DNA of 64,000 nucleotides from an uncultured Verrucomicrobia subdivision 3 bacterium (GCA_903875465.1 CAIQWB010000011.1:1-64000); one strand, 5' to 3'. Positions 1 to 8,394 are shown, counted from the stretch's first letter. Notes: generated by a model from the letters alone, not told the origin. Numbers and translations are program-made.

Positions 1-66
1 CAAACACTGTCTTGCCAATGGTAGTGGTTGTATAGCTTCCGCGAGAGTAGGTTGCCGCCAGTCCTT
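1..66 (+). rRNA. rrf: 5S ribosomal RNA, 3' part (5' end outside window)
   Basis: The first ~60 bases match the conserved 3' half of bacterial 5S rRNA: a loop reading GCCAATGGTAGTG, followed by the GCGAGAGTAGG signature and a closing GCCGCCAG. The 5' half lies before the window, so this is the end of an rRNA operon transcribed rightwards. A strong intrinsic terminator follows at once. The exact 3' end is estimated. Confidence 0.85.
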
Positions 67-76
67 TCCTCATATT

Positions 77-117
77 CCCGTCCCTTAAGCCAATTCTTAA
101 AGGACGGGATTTTTTTT
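77..117 (+). terminator. Intrinsic terminator of the rRNA operon
   Basis: Stem CCCGTCC(C)TTAAG pairs with CTTAA(A)GGACGGG around a 6-nt loop. After one A there is a run of eight T (110-117). It sits about 10 nt after the 5S rRNA and fits Rho-independent termination of the rRNA operon. Confidence 0.9.
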
Positions 118-163
118 GCCCTTAACCTTGCCAGCACGGCCAGCGATTGCTCCCGCATCAAAC

Positions 164-388
164 TCAAAAAACTATCGGCTCATTCATCCGCCCGCAGTGC
201 GCGCAGCGCGAACGGTCCACATCGGCATCGTCCGTATAAACCGAACCGCAATTTTTACAACGGAAAATCGTGTCTTCCGAATGGGTGGGACCAAAACGCC
301 GCCGGCGCATTTCCGAATGGATGCCCAAAGCGCAGAGTGCTCCCAAAGTGATCGCGACATACAAAATGAGTAAATGGGAAACGCTCAT
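164..388 (-). CDS. Small membrane-anchored zinc-ribbon protein
   Basis: A 74-residue protein with an N-terminal hydrophobic segment (about residues 5-22) and a C-terminal zinc ribbon with two CxxC knuckles (CKNC ... CAHC) separated by an acidic stretch. It is the last gene of the ExbB/ExbD/TonB-like operon; its start overlaps the end of the TonB-like gene by 4 bp (ATGA), so translation is probably coupled. The function is unknown. The operon position suggests a role beside the energised envelope complex, but no family name is claimed. Confidence 0.7.
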   Translation of the reverse strand: MSVSHLLILYVAITLGALCALGIHSEMRRRRFGPTHSEDTIFRCKNCGSVYTDDADVDRSRCAHCGRMNEPIVF

Positions 389-1167
389 GGCTGGGCAGGT
401 GGAAGATTAGTTTCGCCAACCGCCAGCGGAACCGCATGCCAGTTGAAGATGATTTGGCCCACGGTGAGTTCGCGGGCAGGGGAAAAACGGGCCGCGCGCG
501 CCAGGTTTAAGGCCTCCTGGTCAGCGCCGTCATCCCGGTTGGCGGATTCAAATCCATAATCGGCCGGCAACAGCACCGCTGAAATAACCTTGCCGCTGGC
601 ATTAACGAGCACCTGCACCTTGCTTGGGGCAATGACATCCGCATTGGGCCAGTTCCTCAAGACCAGCGGGGTAAGCAACGCTCGACGGGTCAATTCTCCA
701 CGCAGCCGAAAACTGGAAGTTTGGGTGTGCGTCCCCGGCGATGAAATGGCCGTTTGGTTAAATTGCGGCTCGGGCTGGAAATTCAACTCCCATGGAATGT
801 TCTGATTCGTGTTAAGAAATTGGCGGAGCGATTGCCCCACATTGGTACTGGAAAGCGCGAGCCAATGCGGCGGGGTCGTCCACCGAAGGGGGGCCGGCGC
901 CATTAAGGGCCACGTCGTGACCGTGGCCGCGGCGAAATCGTGCGGGTGGGGCAGCGCAAACAAGGTGGGATCCTCAAGGCCAATCAATTCATCATTTGGC
1001 CGGGCAAGTTGCAGAAAAGGCACTCGCGCCACCGGGCGCACCGGCCGGCCATTTTTGGCACCAAAGATGAAAACCAGGGCGAAATGCGCCGCCACTGCCA
1101 GGGCAATCACACTCCACCAATGACGGCTGCTCCAAGCTTGCGGTTCCTGGGGGGCGGCTGCGCTCAT
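385..1167 (-). CDS. TonB-like energy transducer protein
   Basis: 260 residues with one N-terminal transmembrane segment (about 17-35) and a C-terminal domain resembling the TonB C-terminus: a beta strand 'VQVLVNASGKV' near residue 185 and a helix ending 'AARFSPA'. TonB proteins link an inner-membrane ExbB/ExbD motor to outer-membrane receptors. The family's usual Pro/Lys-rich spacer is not obvious here. It lies third in an operon after ExbB and ExbD homologues and overlaps both neighbours by 4 bp. No TonB-dependent receptor is in the window, so the partner is unknown. The N-terminal half is poorly conserved and the call leans partly on context. Confidence 0.65.
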   Translation of the reverse strand: MSAAAPQEPQAWSSRHWWSVIALAVAAHFALVFIFGAKNGRPVRPVARVPFLQLARPNDELIGLEDPTLFALPHPHDFAAATVTTWPLMAPAPLRWTTPPHWLALSSTNVGQSLRQFLNTNQNIPWELNFQPEPQFNQTAISSPGTHTQTSSFRLRGELTRRALLTPLVLRNWPNADVIAPSKVQVLVNASGKVISAVLLPADYGFESANRDDGADQEALNLARAARFSPARELTVGQIIFNWHAVPLAVGETNLPPAQP

Positions 1168-1592
1168 GGCAACTGCACGCGATTCCCGCGATCGGCGGGC
1201 AGTGTGGCCAGGAGGGTGTTGGTGATGCCCGCACTTTGCGCCAGCAACGTTACCTGAACCAGGGAATCGTAAGTGACCGCGCGGTCGGCGTGAATCACCA
1301 GGGTCAGCGGCTCGGGACTTGCTTTACTGGCCGCTTGCAACGCTTTGCCCAAGGCTTCGCGAGCCACCATTTGGTTGGCGTAAAAATACCGTCCGGACTG
1401 GTCGATCGCCATCGCCACGGTGGGGCCGTCTGTACCCGGCAGATCCCCAGCCACCGGCACCTGCAAACGCAGCCCCGGCGTGGGCAGCAGCGCCCCCAGC
1501 AGGAGGAAGATCACCAGTAAAAAGAATACCGCCGCGAACGGAGCCGCGTCAAAAGGGCTGCGCAACAGCTTGGAATTGCGCGGAAATTTCAT
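1164..1592 (-). CDS. exbD: ExbD/TolR-type biopolymer transport protein, lacking the usual membrane Asp
   Basis: 142 residues: a short basic N-terminus, one transmembrane helix (about 18-36) and a periplasmic domain ending in a typical ExbD pattern (VIHADRAVTYDSLVQV, then the final helix). Relatives use an Asp in the motif P-L-(I/V)-D-V at the helix start to carry protons. Here the aligned residues are Pro18-Phe-Ala-Ala21-Val, so Ala replaces Asp. The distance from this site to the following 'LQVP' matches E. coli ExbD, which supports the alignment. Asp15 lies six residues earlier and could take over. It is the second gene of the operon and overlaps exbB and the TonB-like gene by 4 bp. Confidence 0.85.
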   Translation of the reverse strand: MKFPRNSKLLRSPFDAAPFAAVFFLLVIFLLLGALLPTPGLRLQVPVAGDLPGTDGPTVAMAIDQSGRYFYANQMVAREALGKALQAASKASPEPLTLVIHADRAVTYDSLVQVTLLAQSAGITNTLLATLPADRGNRVQLP

Positions 1593-2215
1593 TGCGGTTT
1601 GCCGTGATTACCGGGTTCAGTGACAATATGCACAATTTCCGCCGCCGCGCGTTCCATGTCCAAAACGATTTTGTTGATGCGGCTGATCAAATAATTATAA
1701 CCCGCATGCGCCGGGATGGCCACGCCAATGCCCGCGGCCGCGCAAATCAACGCCTCCCACACGCCGGTCGCCAGGTCCTGGATATGCGCATACATGCCAT
1801 CACTGCCGAGTTGGGCAAAAATATGAATGAACCCAATGACGGTTCCAAAAAGTCCGAGCAACGGGGCGATTTGGGCAATCGTGGCGAGCAGGTTCAGTTT
1901 TTCCTCCAGCCGGGGGACTTCCGTCAGCCCCGCCTCCTCCACGGCTTCGCGCACCCGATCGCGACCTTTTTCGCGGTTGATGATCGCGGCTTTAACGAGG
2001 CGGGCGACCGGCCCGGGCGTGGCATCGCAAATGGAAATGGCCTCCACGACATTTTCACGTTTGAGCACGGTGCGGATGCCGTTGAGAAATTCCGCCGAAT
2101 TGATCTGCGAGGAATGGCAGTAAAGCGCGCGCTCCACAAACACCACCAGGGCAATGGCCGCGGCAATCAAGATCAGCCAGATTACCGGTCCACCGTGAGT
2201 TATCAGAAAAGGCAT
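1589..2215 (-). CDS. exbB: MotA/TolQ/ExbB family motor protein
   Basis: 208 residues with three hydrophobic segments (about 8-28, 107-133, 150-172), the ExbB/TolQ layout. The second-helix motif GLFGTVIG (Thr125) is intact. The third-helix motif, normally E-A-L-x-A-T-A-x-G, reads EALICAAAG, so the pore Thr is Ala159. It should be the pentameric inner-membrane core of a motor with the adjoining ExbD. First gene of the operon. A promoter-like sequence ends 5 nt before the ATG, and no Shine-Dalgarno is visible, so the mRNA may be leaderless. Confidence 0.88.
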   Translation of the reverse strand: MPFLITHGGPVIWLILIAAAIALVVFVERALYCHSSQINSAEFLNGIRTVLKRENVVEAISICDATPGPVARLVKAAIINREKGRDRVREAVEEAGLTEVPRLEEKLNLLATIAQIAPLLGLFGTVIGFIHIFAQLGSDGMYAHIQDLATGVWEALICAAAGIGVAIPAHAGYNYLISRINKIVLDMERAAAEIVHIVTEPGNHGKPQ

Positions 2216-2220
2216 AAGGT

Positions 2221-2248
2221 TTTATAGGCGGTTGGCCGCACGGTTCAA
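2221..2248 (-). promoter_or_regulatory. Predicted sigma-70-type promoter of the exbB operon
   Basis: On the minus strand a -35 box TTGAAC (2248-2243), a 16-nt spacer and a -10 box TATAAA (2226-2221) precede the exbB ATG by 5 nt. The expected start point, about 7 nt after the -10 box, falls on or next to the start codon. Confidence 0.55.
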
Positions 2249-2503
2249 AGCGTAAAATCTGCCTGTTGGCGCCGCCCAGGTCAACCCGGATGGTGGCCGC
2301 CGGAAAATTTGTCTTGGCCTCCAGCCTCGCATCACAGTTAATTCTCCCATGGAAAAACCATTTCAGTGGCCGGAAATTGCCCGGCCATCAGGTGCCCCTA
2401 GGATTGCTCCGGGCCAATTAATTATCGTGTGCACGCTGGCCAGCGCATCCTCACACTGTGGGGCCACCAGTTTCCCCGGATGTTCCTTGTGAGCTCTAAC
2501 GCG

Positions 2504-4003
2504 ATGATTCCTTCCGCTCCGGACAAGTTTAGCCCCCGCCGCGCCAAGCTGTTTGCCAGCCCGTTTATAGTGATGGGCGCCGTGGCCCTGGTGCTCGCAC
2601 TTTACGGCGTGGTGACCCGCCAATTGAACCTCAATGCCGCCAAGCACTTGCTCACCATCGTCGTCGTTTGTGCAGGCGCCGCCCTCCTGATCATCGGCTG
2701 GTTTGCCACCAAACGGACGAAACCGGCGGTGCTGCTCAAAGCGCGTCACGCTGACAAACCCTGGATGTGGCGGGAGGATTGGGCCGCCGGCCGGGTGGAC
2801 AATGACCTGCATCGCAGCATTTTCTTTTTATGGATCTTTGTCATTTTTTTCAATTTGGTTGCCTTGGGGGTGGGTGGTTTGGTCGTGCTCCGGGCAGTGA
2901 ATTTCGGTAATGGGCTGGCCTGGCTGGGCCTGTTAATCCCAGGCATTGGATTTGCCGTTCTGGGCTTTGCCCTGCGCACCACCCGTGCCTGGCAGAAGTT
3001 CGGCCGCACCGTGTTGCAAATGACCACCCTGCCGGTTGCCCCGGGAACTGTATTGAGCGGAACTATTCGCGTGCCAGTGCGCTTGCAACCCGAACATGCC
3101 TTTTATTTGCGGCTCAGTTGCGTGCGCAGCACCACCGCCATGCGGGGTAAAACCCGCGTGACCACCGAGCGCATCCTGTGGCAGGAGGAAAAATGGTTTC
3201 AACCCAACCTGCCGCAAACCGTGGCCCGGGCCACCTGCCTGCCGGTGCATTTTTCATTGCCCGCCACTCTGCCGGAAACGGCTGGGGCTCACGGCGACGG
3301 CGTGCAGTGGCGGCTGGAAGCGTCTGCGAAGGTCAGCGGACCCGATTTTCATGCCCATTTCGAGGTTCCGGTCTACCTGCCAGTGGCGGTTTCCGCCCCG
3401 GTCGAAAACGCTGGTGCCGCTGGCAGTGCCCCTGTCGTCGCCCCCATGCCGGTCGCCGTGGATCCTGCGGCACCCGATCCCTCGCTCCCGTGGCAATTAA
3501 CGCTCGACCAGATTCGCCAGGAAATCCAATCCCGGATCACCGTGACGGACACTGCTGAAGGCCGGGAGCTAATATTCCCGGCCGGGCGCAATCCCGGTTT
3601 TGCCAGCGGTGCGGCGACGCTCTGGGTGGTCTGGACTGCCGCCGTGGTGGCCATGATTTGTTTTCGTGCACCGCTTGTGTTTCCCCTGGTCTTCGCGGCC
3701 GTGGATGCCCTCATGAGCATTTTCGTCGTTGACCTGTGGTTTCGCCGCAGCCACGTGTTGGTTACGCCCACGCAGGTGAAATTGCTCACCGCCTGGCTGA
3801 TGCTCAAAAAGGAGCAGGTGATTCCGGTGGCGGAGGTCGCCACGCTGAAGGCCGAGATCGGCGCCACCGCCGGCCATGCCGTTTATTACGACCTTAAGAT
3901 TAAGACCCGCTCCGGCCAGGAGTATGTCGCGGCCAAGAATCTGAGCCACCAACCGGAGGCCGACTGGCTGATTCGCCAGTTGGCGGCTGCGTTAAAACGG
4001 TGA
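2504..4003 (+). CDS. Membrane protein of unknown function (four or more TM segments)
   Basis: About 499 residues from the ATG at 2504; in-frame starts at 2429 and 2480 are also possible. There are two hydrophobic pairs: near residues 15-65 and about 110-155, then a soluble beta-rich domain with Pro/Ala spacer (about 160-345), then a further TM pair (about 370-410) and a C-terminal domain ending in 'ADWLIRQLAAALKR'. The final part resembles a PH-like fold (HVLVTPTQVKLLTAWLMLKKEQ...). No specific family is recognised with confidence. It is a single gene convergent with ppc, with only 4 bp between stop codons. Confidence 0.75.
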   Translation: MIPSAPDKFSPRRAKLFASPFIVMGAVALVLALYGVVTRQLNLNAAKHLLTIVVVCAGAALLIIGWFATKRTKPAVLLKARHADKPWMWREDWAAGRVDNDLHRSIFFLWIFVIFFNLVALGVGGLVVLRAVNFGNGLAWLGLLIPGIGFAVLGFALRTTRAWQKFGRTVLQMTTLPVAPGTVLSGTIRVPVRLQPEHAFYLRLSCVRSTTAMRGKTRVTTERILWQEEKWFQPNLPQTVARATCLPVHFSLPATLPETAGAHGDGVQWRLEASAKVSGPDFHAHFEVPVYLPVAVSAPVENAGAAGSAPVVAPMPVAVDPAAPDPSLPWQLTLDQIRQEIQSRITVTDTAEGRELIFPAGRNPGFASGAATLWVVWTAAVVAMICFRAPLVFPLVFAAVDALMSIFVVDLWFRRSHVLVTPTQVKLLTAWLMLKKEQVIPVAEVATLKAEIGATAGHAVYYDLKIKTRSGQEYVAAKNLSHQPEADWLIRQLAAALKR

Positions 4004-4007
4004 AGGA

Positions 4008-6449
4008 TCAGCCGGTGCTTTTCATGCCCGAGGCGATGCCTTTGACGGTGAGGGCGAGCAGGCGGCGCAGGTGCTCCGTGCGGCCCGACTCACTGGCCTG
4101 CCGCCAGCTCGCGAGGTGGCGGATTTGCAAATAGTTCAGCGGATCAATGTAGGGATTCCGCATCTGGATGGACTGGGCCAGCACCGGCTGGTTTTCCAAC
4201 AGGACCTTGCGCTCCGTCACCGCCAGCACCATGGCCACCGAGAGCTGATACTCCGTCTGAATCAGACCAAACACTTTGGTCCGCACGGCATCAGATTTGA
4301 CCAGGCTGGCATATTGCCGGGCAATGCCGAGGTCGGTTTTGGCGAGGGACATTTCGGCGTTATCGAGCACCGAGCGGAAGAACGGCCAGCGCCGGTACAT
4401 TTTCCGTAATTTTTCCAATCCATCTGGTTCCGTTTCCGCAAACTGTTCCAAGGCGTGGCCCACGCCATACCACGCCGAGATGAGGTGCCGGGACTGGGTC
4501 CAGGAGAAAACCCAGGGAATCGCCCGCAACTGGCGGATGTCCGCCGTGGCGGCCCGCCGGGCCGGGCGGGAACCCAGGCGGAGATGCTCCACGAGGTCGA
4601 TCGGCGTGGCCTGCCAGAAATATTCCGCAAATTCAGGTGTGCCATAGACCAGCTTTTGATAATGGGCGAAGGATGATTTTGCCAGCTGGTCGGCCTGCCG
4701 TTCCCAGCCCGGCAGGTCGGCGGCCTCGGTGGGCGGCAGGCAGTATACGGAAACTACCGCAGCGGTCAGCTGCTCGAGGTTGCGCTGTGCGATCACCGGG
4801 TTGGAATATTTGAGGGAAATCACCTCGCCCTGCTCGGTGATGCGCAACCGGCCGCCGTGCGCCGCATGGGGTTGCGCGCGCAGGCTGCGATAGCTCGCCC
4901 CGCCGCCGCGGTCAATCGTGCCGCCCTTGCCGTGGAAAAAGCGCAGTTTAACCCCGCATTCATCCGCCACGCGGGCCATTTCTTTTTGCGCCTGGTATAG
5001 GAACCAATTGGCCGCGAGGTAGCCGCCGTCCTTGTTGGAATCCGAATAACCCACCATCACCTCCTGCACTTTGCCGCGCTGGCGCAAATGCCGGCGGTAA
5101 TCATGGTCCGCCCACAATTCACCCAGGATTTTGGCCGAATTTTCCAAATCCTCAATCGTTTCAAACAAGGGCACGATGTCCAGGTCGTATACTTCCGCCT
5201 GGCGGGACAGCTTGAACATCCGCAGCAGATCACTGGCATTGCGGGTCATGCTTAAAATAAAATGACTGGCCGCCGCCGGACCGTGCGTCTTTTGAATGTC
5301 CGCAATCGCCGCCAGTTCCGCCAGCAGCTCAGGCTCGGCCGAGTCGAGTTTGCCGGTGTGGTCGCGAAAATCCAGTTCCGCCAGGTGCGGTCCGAAGGTT
5401 TCCGCCTGGAGCAGCAGCCGCCGGATGCGCCCATTCGCCGCGCGGGTGGCCTTTTGTTTGAGCAAGCCTTTGCGGACGCTCTCCAGGGTGCTCACCAGTT
5501 CCGCGTGCGTGGCTTCCTTGGCGCTCAATTTGCGGCGCAGGGTGCCAATCCGGGCGCGAAAGACCTCATACGGCTGCCAGATTTGCACTTCCCGGGTGAG
5601 GTGGTGCGGCCGGGACAAGTCCTCGCTGGCGTCGGCGTGCGAAAGTTCCCGTTCCAGTTTCCGGCATTCCTGCTCGTAAAAGTTCCGCGCCATTTCCCGG
5701 TGCCGCTCCAGCGTGGTCCGGCTGACTTCCGGGGTCACAAACGGATTGCCATCCCGGTCGCCGCCCACCCAGCTCGCGAAGGTCAGAAAGGGCCGGGTGC
5801 GCTTCACGGTCGGATAATGCGCCGCCAGTTCCGCGTCGAAGGTTTCGTAAAAATTGGCGGCGGTTTCGAAAATCGTGCGGTCGAAGTAAAACAGCGTGCT
5901 CTGCACCTCCTGCAGGGGCCCAACTTTTTGCTCGCGAATCTCCTCCGTTTGCCACAGGGCTTCCAATACTTCCGCGGGCTCCTCCCATTGGTTGGTGAGC
6001 CGCCAGATTTGGTTCAGCACCGCCCGGCGTTTGGCCTCGGTGGGATGGGCCGTCAGCACCGGCTGGATTTCGAGTTCCGCCAGGCAGGCCTGGACGGTTT
6101 CCGCCGGCACCCCTGCGTGCTTGAGTTCCGCGAACATATGGCGCAGGGACATCACTGGCGATTTTTTCGTCTGGAGATGGCGTTCGCGGGCGCGTTCCTC
6201 ACAGAGATTCACCAGTTGGAAGTGCAGGCTGAAGGCGTGGGCGATCTGGTAGGCCTCGGCAACGTCCAGCCGGTCGAGCAGGGAATGCTTGGTCTGGCGG
6301 CTGGTTTCGCTCCCAAACCGGCGGGCGCGGGTGGCCAGCTTCCGGATGTCCTCCAGATGCCGCAGTACTTTTTTGCCGGCCTGCTCGCCAATGATTTCAT
6401 CGAGCCCCGCCACCATTTTCCTTATTTCCGCCTTCAGCAATGTGCTCAT
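4008..6449 (-). CDS. ppc: Phosphoenolpyruvate carboxylase
   Basis: 813 residues from the ATG at 6449; an upstream in-frame ATG at 6593 would add 48 non-conserved residues. It catalyses PEP + bicarbonate to oxaloacetate, the main anaplerotic step. Visible motifs: TAHPTE with catalytic His135, VGYSDSNKDGG, the mobile loop FHGKGGTIDRGGGA, RNPYIDPLNYLQ near the C-terminus and the terminal helix ending GIASGMKSTG. The loop differs slightly from the common RGGTVGRGGGP. The protein is shorter than E. coli PEPC (~880). It stands alone between convergent and unrelated genes. Confidence 0.95.
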   Translation of the reverse strand: MSTLLKAEIRKMVAGLDEIIGEQAGKKVLRHLEDIRKLATRARRFGSETSRQTKHSLLDRLDVAEAYQIAHAFSLHFQLVNLCEERARERHLQTKKSPVMSLRHMFAELKHAGVPAETVQACLAELEIQPVLTAHPTEAKRRAVLNQIWRLTNQWEEPAEVLEALWQTEEIREQKVGPLQEVQSTLFYFDRTIFETAANFYETFDAELAAHYPTVKRTRPFLTFASWVGGDRDGNPFVTPEVSRTTLERHREMARNFYEQECRKLERELSHADASEDLSRPHHLTREVQIWQPYEVFRARIGTLRRKLSAKEATHAELVSTLESVRKGLLKQKATRAANGRIRRLLLQAETFGPHLAELDFRDHTGKLDSAEPELLAELAAIADIQKTHGPAAASHFILSMTRNASDLLRMFKLSRQAEVYDLDIVPLFETIEDLENSAKILGELWADHDYRRHLRQRGKVQEVMVGYSDSNKDGGYLAANWFLYQAQKEMARVADECGVKLRFFHGKGGTIDRGGGASYRSLRAQPHAAHGGRLRITEQGEVISLKYSNPVIAQRNLEQLTAAVVSVYCLPPTEAADLPGWERQADQLAKSSFAHYQKLVYGTPEFAEYFWQATPIDLVEHLRLGSRPARRAATADIRQLRAIPWVFSWTQSRHLISAWYGVGHALEQFAETEPDGLEKLRKMYRRWPFFRSVLDNAEMSLAKTDLGIARQYASLVKSDAVRTKVFGLIQTEYQLSVAMVLAVTERKVLLENQPVLAQSIQMRNPYIDPLNYLQIRHLASWRQASESGRTEHLRRLLALTVKGIASGMKSTG

Positions 6450-6589
6450 GCCGCGCTTTTGAATAATCGAACCGGAGTCCGGTGGCAAGCCAAGATTGGG
6501 TGAGTGGACGGCCAGCCATGGTAACTTAACTCGCGAAATTCCGGCAAATTCCATCTGCCCTGGCCACCCGTGGACCAGCCCGCCGGGGC

Positions 6590-6970
6590 TCACCGTGGTG
6601 GATGCAAAGGGATCTCACGATACACATTGCCGTCGCATAGGTGTTTCAATTTGCCGGCCTCAACGTTAATCTCGCGGTTGCCGAACTGGTGGTCGTTCGG
6701 ATGGTCGAGGGACACTGCGTCCAGGACCCGGCGGCACGAGCCGTCTGGCTCAATCCGATAAAGTAACGTTCACTGCTCCAGCGTTTGGGGGATTTGCTAT
6801 TCGTTCAAATGGTTCCACCCGCGCCGCCTCATTCGTGGCCAGCGGGTCGCGGTCCTCCTGGTAGGCTTCGTAGTCGAGGTATTTCTGTTTGAGTTTGAAC
6901 TTCTCCCCCCGCCACTCCACTTCATCGAACCCCTGAATCTTTGGGCAGACGGGTTCAACCAAGCATTGCC
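6590..6970 (-). pseudogene. Decayed gene of unknown function (frameshift/stop)
   Basis: Two consecutive stretches on the minus strand read like protein but in different frames. Upstream, about 6930-6810, encodes FDEVEWRGEKFKL... ending ...ARVEPFERIA. Downstream, about 6765-6590, encodes LYRIEPDGSCRRV...DGNVYREIPLHPPR followed by TGA. The second stretch has no in-frame start codon, and a stop lies at the junction, after a CCCCCC run where a one-base deletion would join the frames. The protein family is not recognised. This could instead be two unrelated remnants. Confidence 0.45.
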
Positions 6971-7092
6971 CGGCGGCCAGCGCAATGAATGCTGGCGGTG
7001 GCGGATGGTCGCGGCTAGCAACTGACCGCTTGTGCCGGACGACAGGGGCGTTGCGGTCGCTGGTGGCCCACAAAAAGTAAGGCTGCCATGAA

Positions 7093-7551
7093 TTACGGAA
7101 TCTTGACTTCCGAGTGCGTAATAATCCGCCACTGGCCGCCGGTTAAATGCCACGTGCTCATGGCCCAGTAGTCACCGGAAAAATCGGTGCCGCCAAAATC
7201 GCCCTGCTCGTGGATCTTATAAGTGATTACCCGGATTGGCCCATCCAGTTGCCGGGCCACGATGTTGCTCAAGGCGAACCCACGGAGGTGCTCCTGGCGG
7301 ACCGCCTCGATTTCGGTGGTGCGTGAATGGATGCCGTCCGCATAGATGCCGGAATAGTCGGGGTCGAGGAGCGACCCGAAGACATCGGCCTGCGCGTCCC
7401 GGGCCGCCTGCCAAACAGCGGTTTCCTGTTGGATCAGGTCGTCGCCCGCCGGAGCGGGCGGGGTCGTGGCGCAACCCGCAGTCAGCAACAATAATGTTCC
7501 GGGGAGGAGCAGACTTGGTCCGGTTGCTTTAGGCAGTAATGTTGTCATCAT
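7093..7551 (-). CDS. Lipoprotein with an NTF2-like (DUF4440-type) domain
   Basis: 152 residues. A signal peptide with lipobox LLTAGC puts the lipidated Cys at about 27. The rest has the SnoaL/DUF4440 pattern: a helix with 'ETAVWQAARDAQADVF', then 'DYSGIYADGIHSRTTEIEAV', then strands ending 'GDYWAMSTWHLTGGQWRIITHSEVKIP'. Such domains are cone-shaped folds of varied function. It should be periplasmic and membrane-anchored. The substrate or partner is unknown. Upstream on the same strand lies the RDD gene, 46 bp away. Confidence 0.75.
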   Translation of the reverse strand: MMTTLLPKATGPSLLLPGTLLLLTAGCATTPPAPAGDDLIQQETAVWQAARDAQADVFGSLLDPDYSGIYADGIHSRTTEIEAVRQEHLRGFALSNIVARQLDGPIRVITYKIHEQGDFGGTDFSGDYWAMSTWHLTGGQWRIITHSEVKIP

Positions 7552-7597
7552 ACGGTTCCATGTGCCAGCCGGGGCGACCCGGGTACTTGCGCCAAAC

Positions 7598-8011
7598 TCA
7601 GGGACCTTTAATCACCTGGGTGCCGGCAATCATTTGCGTCAAACGTTGGTTTTTATGGCCCGATAACAGCGCCCCCACAATAAAGTCAATGGGCCAGATG
7701 AGATAGCCGAGGCAGTCCACCACTGCCTGCCAGAATTTAAGCGCCTCCCCATTCGCCGCCACGCAGCGCAGGCCCAGCACGCGTTTGCCCAGGGTTTGGC
7801 CATTCCACCAGGCGCGCAAGCCCACAAAATAGGCCGGTGCCAGAAGATATTTCTCCCCACGGCTAAGGGTTTCAAACACGGCATTTTTGAAATCGTCGGG
7901 CAGAATTTGGTGATACAGGATGGTAAAGGGCAGGACCTGGGCGAGCAGCCGGAGGATAATCAAATCAATGATGATGGCCACCAAACGGTCCATCCAAGGT
8001 GCGGTTTTCAT
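7598..8011 (-). CDS. RDD family membrane protein
   Basis: 137 residues with three hydrophobic segments. The N-terminal helix carries 'DRLVAIIIDLIIL', the Arg/Asp pattern that names the RDD family, and the centre has 'WNGQTLGKRVLGLRCV', the second hallmark. RDD proteins are small inner-membrane proteins; some are proposed transporters. It lies between two lipoprotein genes on the same strand, with short gaps but no overlap. Confidence 0.88.
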   Translation of the reverse strand: MKTAPWMDRLVAIIIDLIILRLLAQVLPFTILYHQILPDDFKNAVFETLSRGEKYLLAPAYFVGLRAWWNGQTLGKRVLGLRCVAANGEALKFWQAVVDCLGYLIWPIDFIVGALLSGHKNQRLTQMIAGTQVIKGP

Positions 8012-8026
8012 AATGCCATGGCGGCG

Positions 8027-8362
8027 TTAACGGCGGTTAAACGTCAATCGCGTGTGTCCGTCCATGCTCAAAACAATGACCTGATTTTCATAAACCCGCA
8101 ACACTTGGTTGCGCTCGACCATCCGGCCGCCTATGTCGGCGATAACATATCCGCCCTTAAACTGCCACTTCCCATGGGCGGTCTCGACGCCGTTGCTGCG
8201 CACCTTGAAAGTGCCATCCGGCCGATTTTCAATGACTTTCCCGGGCGGCGAAACGGCCGACCACGTGCCAACGAACTGCTGTGCCAGCGCGGCATCGCTC
8301 ATCCGGGTGGCACATCCGGTCAGCCACCCGGCCGCCATCATTAATGGAATGAAGAATTTCAT
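8027..8362 (-). CDS. Small lipoprotein, lipocalin-like pattern
   Basis: 111 residues from the ATG at 8362; the longer reading adds a low-complexity stretch that overlaps the neighbour. A signal peptide with lipobox LTGC precedes a mature domain of alternating strands: 'FVGTWSAVSPPGK', 'GTFKVRSNG', 'AHGKWQFKGGYVIADIGG', 'LRVYENQVIVLSMDGHTRLTFNRR'. This resembles small periplasmic beta-sandwich or lipocalin-like proteins. The precise function is unknown. Confidence 0.7.
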   Translation of the reverse strand: MKFFIPLMMAAGWLTGCATRMSDAALAQQFVGTWSAVSPPGKVIENRPDGTFKVRSNGVETAHGKWQFKGGYVIADIGGRMVERNQVLRVYENQVIVLSMDGHTRLTFNRR

Positions 8363-8394
8363 AAGTCTGCCATGTGCCGCCTGCCCGGGCAGGT

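Noticed and set aside
5262-6503. 413-codon open frame on the plus strand across ppc
   Set aside because: It is antisense to clear PEP carboxylase motifs; long antisense frames are expected in GC-rich genes.
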